Source of the DNA: Arthrobacter horti
Lineage (GTDB): Bacteria; Actinomycetota; Actinomycetes; Actinomycetales; Micrococcaceae
NCBI RefSeq assembly: GCF_030731045.1
Contig: NZ_JAVALS010000003.1
Span: forward strand, 223,672 to 287,671
Length of the DNA stretch: 64,000 nt
Direction of reading: 5' to 3'
The translations under genes were made by a program, and so were the position numbers. The notes under the pieces were generated by a model. The model saw only the letters and a program-made list of their open reading frames with translations. It was not told the origin of the DNA and ran no database searches. Shown piece by piece: positions 57,331-64,000 of this stretch (position 1 is its first letter; each line of letters starts with the position of its first letter).

Positions 57331-60054
57331 TCAGATGAGCGGGAGCAGGCCTTCCGTGCCGGCGCCCCAGCCCGGGATGGCCTCCGGGCGGAACACCAGG
57401 TAGCCGAGGTTCTTGTCGTATCCGTGGATCTCGCGAGTGTCCAGGACGTCCATGTAGTCCAGGATGTCCTTGGAGAAGCACTGGCCGGGCACCAGGACCG
57501 GGAAGCCCGGCGGGTACGGCGTCACGAAGGTCGCGGAGACCACGTCACCGGTGATCATGCGCTCGCGGATCTGCGCCGAGCTCAGGTGCTCCGTGGTGCC
57601 CTTGCGGTAGGTCAGGTAGTAGGCGGAGCGCATGTCGCCGGACACGCCGTCCTGTGTCAGGAAGGCCGGGGCGAAGCGGCTGAAGTCCGGGAGCGGGATG
57701 GTGACTGCGGTGTCCGGCCCGGACGCCAGGGCCGGTGCCTTGATCCGGGAGAGGGCCTTCTTGCGCTCAAGGTCTTCGGCGATCTTCACCAGGACCTCGA
57801 TCAGGTACGCCACGGAGCTGCGTGTGGTGCCGATGGTGGTCATGATCAGCACATTGGAGCGGCTGGTCTTGTTGACCTGGATCCGGTGCCCGTCCATGAG
57901 GTAGTCGTGCTTGAAGGTGTCCCCGTCCACGCCCGTGGCCGTGATGTCCAGGGTGATGCGGCAGGGGTCCACCACGAACTCGTCCTCCGCCCACGCCTCG
58001 TCCCAGGAGGCCAGGCCGTCCTTGGCCGGGTTGGGGCTGGTGGAGACCCGGTACGCGTCCGGGACCAGATCCGAGGTGTACAGGACCCGGAAGTACTTCC
58101 GGAGCAGGGGGTGCCGCCCCACGGTGCGGCGGATGCTCATGGCGAGGTCCGCCTGCCGTTGCACCAGGGCGTAGCCCTCCAGCTCCACCTGGCGGCGCCC
58201 GATGTCCAGCGAGGCCAGGATCTGGTAGTTCGGCGAGGTGGAGGTGTGCGTCATGAACGCCTCCAGGAACGACTCCTCGTTCAGCTCCGCGAAGTCCTGG
58301 TCGAAGACGTGGATCATCGAACCCTGCCGCAGCGAGGTGAGCGTCTTGTGCGTGGACTGCGTCGCGTAGACGCGCAGGCGGGTCGCCGTGGGGTCCGCCA
58401 GAAGGCGGGTGTGCACCAGCGTCTCCGTGTCGGCTCCGGCGAGGAGCGCCTTCTGCTGCTCGAAGCGGCGGCCGTAGTCCGCCGTCGTGAACTCGTGTTC
58501 CAGCACGCCCGCGGAGTGCATGGCCGTGCGCTGGCGGTACACCGGGTGGAAGCCGGCGAACGCGAACCAGGCCTCGTCCCAGAGGAACACCAGGTCCGGC
58601 TTGATCGCCAGGCACTCCTCCATGACGCGGCGGGCGTCGTACACGATGCCGTCGAAGGTGCAGTTGGTCAGGGTGATCATCTTGACCCGGTCCAGCTGGC
58701 CGGCGTCGCGGATGGCCAGCAGGCGCCGCTTGATGCTCTCCAGCGGCACCGCCCCGTACAGCGAGTGGCTGTCCAGCGGGTAGGCGTCCAGGTAGCTGAC
58801 CGAGGCCCCGGCCAGGACCAGGGCGTAGTGGTGGGACTTGTGGCAGTTGCGGTCCACCAGGACGATGTCGCCCGGGCCCACGATCGACTGGTGCACGATC
58901 TTGTTGGCCGTGGAGGTGCCGTTGGTGGCGAAGTAGCTGCGGTGGCTGCCGAACGCGCGGGCCGCGAGCTCCTGGGCCTCCTTGATGGCGCCGTGCGGGT
59001 CCAGGAGGGAGTCCAGGCCGCCGGAGGTGGCCGAGGTCTCCGCCAGGAGCAGGTTCATGCCGTAGAAGTCGGCCATGTCCTCGATCCACGGGGACGCCAG
59101 GACGGAACCGCCGCGGGAGACGGGCAGGGCGTGGAACACGCCGCCGGGGCGCCGGCTGTACTCCTGGATGGCGTCGAAGAATGGGGTCTCGAAGCGCTCC
59201 GTGATGCCGCCCAGGATGGACAGGTGCAGGTCCATGGCGTCCGTGCGGGAGAAGACCCGGCGGAAGCGGCCGTTGACCGAACCGGCCAGGGATTCCAGCG
59301 CCACGCCGGCCATGAGGAAGAGGTCCAGCTCGGGCCGGATCTCGGTCAGGGCGTCCGCCAGGTGCAGGATCCGGCGGATGGAGCGGGTCTCCTTGAGGCG
59401 GTCCCCGGCGCGGCGCTCCACGAAACGGCGCAGCGAACTGCTCAGGCGCTGCTGCGACTGGGCGGCGATGCGCGGGGTCAGGATGACGGACTGGATGCTG
59501 GGGTTGATCACCAGGGCCACCATGGCGTCGGCGAAGCTCGGGACCACATTGACGTGGTAGACGAACTTGTCCATGCCGCGGCGCTGGTCCCGGAGCTCGC
59601 GGGTGAAGCGCTCCAGCTCGTCGGCCGGGCCGGAGTCCACCACCAGGACCTCGATGTGGGGTGCGGGGCGGGACGGGGTGGCGGCATCGGCGTCGAGCGC
59701 CGGGCTCTCAGCGCCGTCCTCGGCCGTCTGGACGCCGGTGCGCAGCATGTCATTGACGCTCTCCACGCGGCTCATGGCCTCGGAGTAGCGTCCCAGGGAG
59801 ATGAGCTGGGAGATGTCCTTCACGGCCTGCAGGCCGGGCAGGGCCCAGTACGGTTCCAGGGATTCCAGGAGCTGGAGGATGCCGTTGAACGAGGTGGAGC
59901 TCTCCGTCTCCAGCTGTCCCATCCGGCGCTGCTGAAGGATCCCGGAGAGGGCGTACCCGAGGTACTCCCAGGTGTCCTTCCTGGTGCGCCATGCGCTTTC
60001 CGGAGTCCCGATCTCGGCACCCCACCGTCCCGCGGCCGTTGGTGCGAACGTCAT
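57331..60054 (-). CDS. PLP-dependent Orn/Lys/Arg decarboxylase family protein
   Basis: The product has 907 residues. Residues 1-290 form an N-terminal wing/linker with unusual helical content (SVNDMLRTGVQTAEDG). The fold-type I core follows: ATSATSGGLDSLLDPHGAIKEAQELAARAFGSHRSYFATNGTSTANKIV, VLVDRNCHKSHHYALVLAGA, LVFLWDEAWFAFAGFHPVYR, and the PLP Lys K570 in YATQSTHKTLTSLRQGSM. The C-terminal domain ends with LVPGQCFSKDILDYMDVLDTREIHGYD, the region that contributes the acidic substrate residue in arginine decarboxylases. It should decarboxylate a basic amino acid to a polyamine precursor. MTFAPTAAG is preferred as start because AGGGG stands 7 bases upstream; an ATG two codons earlier is too close. 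Confidence 0.88.
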   Translation of the reverse strand: MTFAPTAAGRWGAEIGTPESAWRTRKDTWEYLGYALSGILQQRRMGQLETESSTSFNGILQLLESLEPYWALPGLQAVKDISQLISLGRYSEAMSRVESVNDMLRTGVQTAEDGAESPALDADAATPSRPAPHIEVLVVDSGPADELERFTRELRDQRRGMDKFVYHVNVVPSFADAMVALVINPSIQSVILTPRIAAQSQQRLSSSLRRFVERRAGDRLKETRSIRRILHLADALTEIRPELDLFLMAGVALESLAGSVNGRFRRVFSRTDAMDLHLSILGGITERFETPFFDAIQEYSRRPGGVFHALPVSRGGSVLASPWIEDMADFYGMNLLLAETSATSGGLDSLLDPHGAIKEAQELAARAFGSHRSYFATNGTSTANKIVHQSIVGPGDIVLVDRNCHKSHHYALVLAGASVSYLDAYPLDSHSLYGAVPLESIKRRLLAIRDAGQLDRVKMITLTNCTFDGIVYDARRVMEECLAIKPDLVFLWDEAWFAFAGFHPVYRQRTAMHSAGVLEHEFTTADYGRRFEQQKALLAGADTETLVHTRLLADPTATRLRVYATQSTHKTLTSLRQGSMIHVFDQDFAELNEESFLEAFMTHTSTSPNYQILASLDIGRRQVELEGYALVQRQADLAMSIRRTVGRHPLLRKYFRVLYTSDLVPDAYRVSTSPNPAKDGLASWDEAWAEDEFVVDPCRITLDITATGVDGDTFKHDYLMDGHRIQVNKTSRSNVLIMTTIGTTRSSVAYLIEVLVKIAEDLERKKALSRIKAPALASGPDTAVTIPLPDFSRFAPAFLTQDGVSGDMRSAYYLTYRKGTTEHLSSAQIRERMITGDVVSATFVTPYPPGFPVLVPGQCFSKDILDYMDVLDTREIHGYDKNLGYLVFRPEAIPGWGAGTEGLLPLI

Positions 60055-60247
60055 TGCCATCCCCTGGTCTCAACAGTGAGAAAAACCCGGGACGCCCCAT
60101 TGCGGCCCGGCGGGCCCTGAGGCCTTGCGGATGACCTTACCCGCGGTCCTGGGGCACTTTGGGGGTGAGAGCCAAAATGACGCGCTCTTGTCACCTTACG
60201 GAAACCTTCCGAGGGCGCCGGAAGGCGCCGAAAACCCCGGAAACACG

Positions 60248-60283
60248 CGGAGGACCGGACGCCGCGCGGCGTCCGGTCCTCCG
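60248..60283 (-). terminator. Terminator downstream of the peptide transporter
   Basis: Perfect 18-base self-complementary arms (60248-60265, 60266-60283) lie 47 bases past the POT transporter stop, upstream of the decarboxylase promoter. Confidence 0.8.
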
Positions 60284-60329
60284 GACAGCAGACTCGGGAG
60301 CCTGCTCTGAAATGGGGGTTTCGTGCCGC

Positions 60330-61796
<1,467 letters not shown>

Positions 61797-61996
61797 CCCT
61801 CCATCGTCTCAATCGGCTGTGTCAAAAGTCATATTTAGTGTCCTTGGTCACGCGGCCCGGATCGCGTTTCCGGCGCCCTGATTCCGTTCCGGCGCGGCAA
61901 TATCCGCACCTGTTGCGGATTCGGGAGCCGAACCGCCCGGGGGTACTCTGAACGTGTCCGGCAACGAGCCACCGGGCATGACAGGAAGGGCACAGC

Positions 61997-62323
61997 GTGA
62001 GCGAGGTTGAGACCGTACGGGTCCAGGAGATCCCGGAGGGTGCCACGATCGTGGATGTCCGCGAGGACTACGAATGGGCCGCGGGACACGTCGACGGCGC
62101 CCTGCACCTGCCGCTGAACACGCTCCCCCTGCGCTTCGAGGAGCTGGACCCGGACCAGGATCTTTACATCATCTGCCGCACCGGGGGACGCTCCTGGCAG
62201 GCGGCACAGTGGCTGGTGGGCCAGGGGTACTCGGCGATCAACGTGGCCGGCGGGATGGACCAGTGGTTCGAGGCGGGCAAGCCCATGGTGGCGGACGGTC
62301 CCGAAACCCCGCGCGTCCTGTAG
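61997..62323 (+). CDS. Rhodanese-like sulfurtransferase domain protein
   Basis: This 108-residue single-domain rhodanese begins VQEIPEGATIVDVREDYEWAAGHVDGALHLPL. The catalytic Cys is in YIICRTGGRSWQAA (CRTGGRS active loop) and the fold ends GYSAINVAGGMDQWFEAG. It binds sulfur as a persulfide and may deliver it to acceptors such as thiocarboxylated proteins. The GTG start has GAAGGG 7 bases upstream. It is followed after 46 bases by pheA; a functional link is not obvious. Confidence 0.92.
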   Translation: MSEVETVRVQEIPEGATIVDVREDYEWAAGHVDGALHLPLNTLPLRFEELDPDQDLYIICRTGGRSWQAAQWLVGQGYSAINVAGGMDQWFEAGKPMVADGPETPRVL

Positions 62324-62369
62324 TCACTGCCACGCCCCACCGACACCACCAGCCGAACCGAGGTCCCGC

Positions 62370-63317
62370 ATGAGCGCCGCCGCCCCCCGTTACACCTACC
62401 TGGGCCCGGAGGGGACGTTCACCGAGACCGCCCTGCTCCAGGTCCCCGGAGCCGAGGAAGCCGTCCGGATCCCCGCCGGCAACGCCCGGATCGCCCTGGA
62501 GAAGGTACGGCACGGTGAGGCGGACGCCGCCATGATCCCCATCGAGAACTCCGTGGAGGGCGGTGTCCCGGCCACGCTGGATGCCATCGCCAACGGCGGG
62601 GAGCTGCGCATCATCCGCGAGGTCCTGGTCCCGGTGACGTTCCAGCTCGTGGCGCGCAAGGGCACCCGCCTTGAGGACATCACGGTGGTCTCCACCCACG
62701 GCCACGCGTGGGCGCAGACCCGCGAATGGTTCGACGCCAACCACCCCGGCGTCGACTATCTGACGGCGTCCTCCACGGCGGCGGCCGCCGTCGCGCTCCT
62801 GGAGGACGGCGCCGCCCACCAGGCCGCAGTGTGCGCGCCGATCGTCTCCCGTACCCACCCGGAGCTGGAGGTCCTGGCGGACAATATCGGGGACAACCCG
62901 GACGCCGTGACCCGCTTCATCCTGGTCTCCCGGCCCGGCCCCATGCCACGGCCCACGGGTGCGGACAAGACCACGCTGGTCATCCCGCTGCCGGAGGACC
63001 ACCCCGGCGCCCTGATGGAGATCCTGGACCAGTTCGCCAGTCGCGGCGTGAACCTCAGCCGCATCGAGTCCCGGCCCACCGGCCAGTACCTGGGCCACTA
63101 CTTCTTCAGCATCGACGCGGACGGGCACGCCCACGACGCCCGCATGCAGCAGGCGCTCGCGGGCCTGCACCGGATCAGCCCCGCCACCCGCTTCCTCGGC
63201 TCCTACGCCCGCGCGGACGCCCAGCCGCCCGTCGTCGCACCGCACAACTCGGACGCGGCGTTCGCCGCCGCCGAGCACTGGGTGGCCGGCATCCTGCGGG
63301 ACGGCGCCGCAGGCTGA
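62370..63317 (+). CDS. pheA: Prephenate dehydratase
   Basis: The product has 315 residues. The catalytic domain opens YTYLGPEGTFTETAL, has IPIENSVEGGVPATLD, and the Thr-Arg-Phe motif of DAVTRFILV near residue 190 needed for catalysis. A C-terminal ACT domain (TTLVIPLPEDHPGALMEILDQFASRGVNLSRIESRP) binds phenylalanine for feedback inhibition. It converts prephenate to phenylpyruvate in phenylalanine synthesis. No chorismate mutase domain is fused. The ATG follows the rhodanese gene on the same strand. Confidence 0.95.
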   Translation: MSAAAPRYTYLGPEGTFTETALLQVPGAEEAVRIPAGNARIALEKVRHGEADAAMIPIENSVEGGVPATLDAIANGGELRIIREVLVPVTFQLVARKGTRLEDITVVSTHGHAWAQTREWFDANHPGVDYLTASSTAAAAVALLEDGAAHQAAVCAPIVSRTHPELEVLADNIGDNPDAVTRFILVSRPGPMPRPTGADKTTLVIPLPEDHPGALMEILDQFASRGVNLSRIESRPTGQYLGHYFFSIDADGHAHDARMQQALAGLHRISPATRFLGSYARADAQPPVVAPHNSDAAFAAAEHWVAGILRDGAAG

Positions 63318-63327
63318 ACCCACGACG

Positions 63328-63363
63328 ACGGCGGGCCGGGACTGCAGCGTCCCGGCCCGCCGT
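63328..63363 (+). terminator. Terminator after pheA
   Basis: Perfect 14-base arms (63328-63341, 63350-63363) with an 8-base loop are followed by TGTTGTC. Confidence 0.85.
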
Positions 63364-63477
63364 TGTTGTCAGCGTCCTCTGTCCGCCTGACCGCCACGCG
63401 CGTATGCTTGCTGGAACATTTCACGGAGCCACTCGATGAGGGTTCCGGAGCGGGCCGCAAGGAGGCAGGGAAACACC

Positions 63478-63684
63478 ATGAGTGAGAACGACGGACAGGG
63501 CATGATCGTCAACCCTGAACCGGACTCCGACAATCAGGACTGGGACGGCGACGAGGCGGACCGGGCGGACCGCCTGCGCTTCGCCGAGGAGCAGGCCATG
63601 ATCAAGGAACAGTCCGAACACAAAGAGGATGAGGCGCTGCGGCGCGCGCGCCAGCAGGCGGCCGAGGAAGAGAACGGTCACTGA
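63478..63684 (+). CDS. Small acidic hypothetical protein
   Basis: This 68-residue protein is mostly charged: MSENDGQGMIVNPEPDSDNQDWDG, then an alpha-helical, coiled-coil-like stretch rich in Glu, Arg and Ala (RLRFAEEQAMIKEQSEHKEDEALRRARQQAAEEENG). GGAGG stands 13 bases before the ATG, a little far; an in-frame ATG 14 codons earlier (MRVPERAARRQ) looks less natural. No family is recognised. Its stop touches the first unit of the 59-bp tandem repeat. Confidence 0.65.
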   Translation: MSENDGQGMIVNPEPDSDNQDWDGDEADRADRLRFAEEQAMIKEQSEHKEDEALRRARQQAAEEENGH

Positions 63685-63686
63685 CC

Positions 63687-64000
63687 CCAGCGGCTCCCAG
63701 GCCTCGCTTCGCATCGGCCCGAGACCCTCGCCGCCGGGGCCCCACCCAGCGGCTCCCAGGCCTCGCTTCGCATCGGCCCGAGACCCTCGCCGCCGGGGCC
63801 CCACCCAGCGGCTCCCAGGCCTCGCTTCGCATCGGCCCGGGACCCTCGCCGCCGGGGCCCCACCCAGCGGCTCCCAGGCCTCGCTTCGCATCGGCCCGAG
63901 ACCCTCGCCGCCGGGGCCCCACCCAGCGGCTCCCAGGCCTCGCTTCGCATCGGCCCGGGACCCTCGCCGCCGGGGCCCCACCCAGCGGCTCCCAGGCCTC
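63687..64000. repeat. 59-bp tandem repeat running off the window
   Basis: Five full units and part of a sixth are visible, each starting with CAGCGGCTCCCAGGCCTCGC and ending near GGGGCCCCAC. Successive unit positions differ by exactly 59 bases. Units are identical except for one A/G site (CCCGAGACC or CCCGGGACC) that varies between copies. Because 59 is not a multiple of 3, the array is unlikely to encode a repeated protein, although GC-rich open frames cross it on the minus strand. Nothing else is seen in these 316 bases. Confidence 0.95.

Noticed and set aside
63421..63981. Minus-strand Arg/Gly-rich protein across the tandem repeat
   Set aside because: Open frames in all phases arise from the GC-rich repeat whose period is not a multiple of three; there is no ribosome site, and the reading overlaps the plausible small plus-strand gene.
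63687..64000. CRISPR array
   Set aside because: The 59-bp units follow one another without variable spacers, and no cas gene is nearby.

Overview
The window looks like the chromosome of a high-GC actinobacterium, most likely Micrococcaceae (Arthrobacter group). The reasons are uniformly GC-rich codon use, many GTG/TTG starts, the classic actinobacterial origin-proximal block (ppiA, rhomboid, crgA, trpG/pabA, pknB-pknA-pbpA-rodA-pstP-fhaB-fhaA) and a putrescine oxidase of the Micrococcus/Kocuria type. I see no prophage, insertion sequence, CRISPR array or plasmid function. The genus is an inference.

1-17.7 kb is the conserved core. It holds a partial glycosyltransferase, an Ala-rich membrane protein, cyclophilin, a rhomboid protease, fadH, CrgA, a class E sortase, a 56-aa membrane protein, the TrpG/PabA amidotransferase and the PASTA-kinase/cell-wall operon read leftward, then tRNA-Leu(CAG). 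Two intergenic stretches flanking fadH are crowded with DnaA-box-like 9-mers, and one holds a 46-bp palindrome. pknB has no ATG/GTG/TTG upstream of its glycine loop and probably starts at CTG.

17.9-29.4 kb is accessory: a secreted subtilase, a VOC/HxlR pair, a three-gene module (secreted Ala-rich protein, ECF sigma factor, membrane anti-sigma candidate), a TetR/putrescine oxidase pair sharing a strong palindromic operator, an EstB-like serine hydrolase, a VOC protein coupled to an orphan LysR effector domain with a basic tail, and an APC permease.

29.8-42.9 kb holds a RelA/SpoT-domain protein, a PfkB kinase overlapping lhgO tail to tail, a CoA-transferase, a PEBP/HAD/GDPD run, a kynurenine cluster (kynB and an Lrp regulator divergent from kynU) and a GH38 alpha-mannosidase.

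43-49.2 kb is a coherent predicted 5-oxoproline operon: two membrane proteins (DUF969, DUF979), DUF2891, PxpA and a fused PxpB-PxpC, followed by a GntR regulator. Its promoter carries two TTGTTNAACAA palindromes, one of them between the -35 and -10 boxes.

49.2-64 kb holds a metallophosphatase/NCS2 permease pair, a nitroreductase-fold reductase, a MarR/MFS pair with an operator, phosphoglucomutase, a DUF4190 protein, a PLP amino-acid decarboxylase, a POT peptide transporter, a rhodanese, prephenate dehydratase, a small acidic protein and a 59-bp tandem repeat that runs off the right edge.

Across the window, intergenic regions carry very long palindromes. Three copies (29.7, 42.9 and 48.3 kb) belong to one dispersed repeat family; others are locus-specific.
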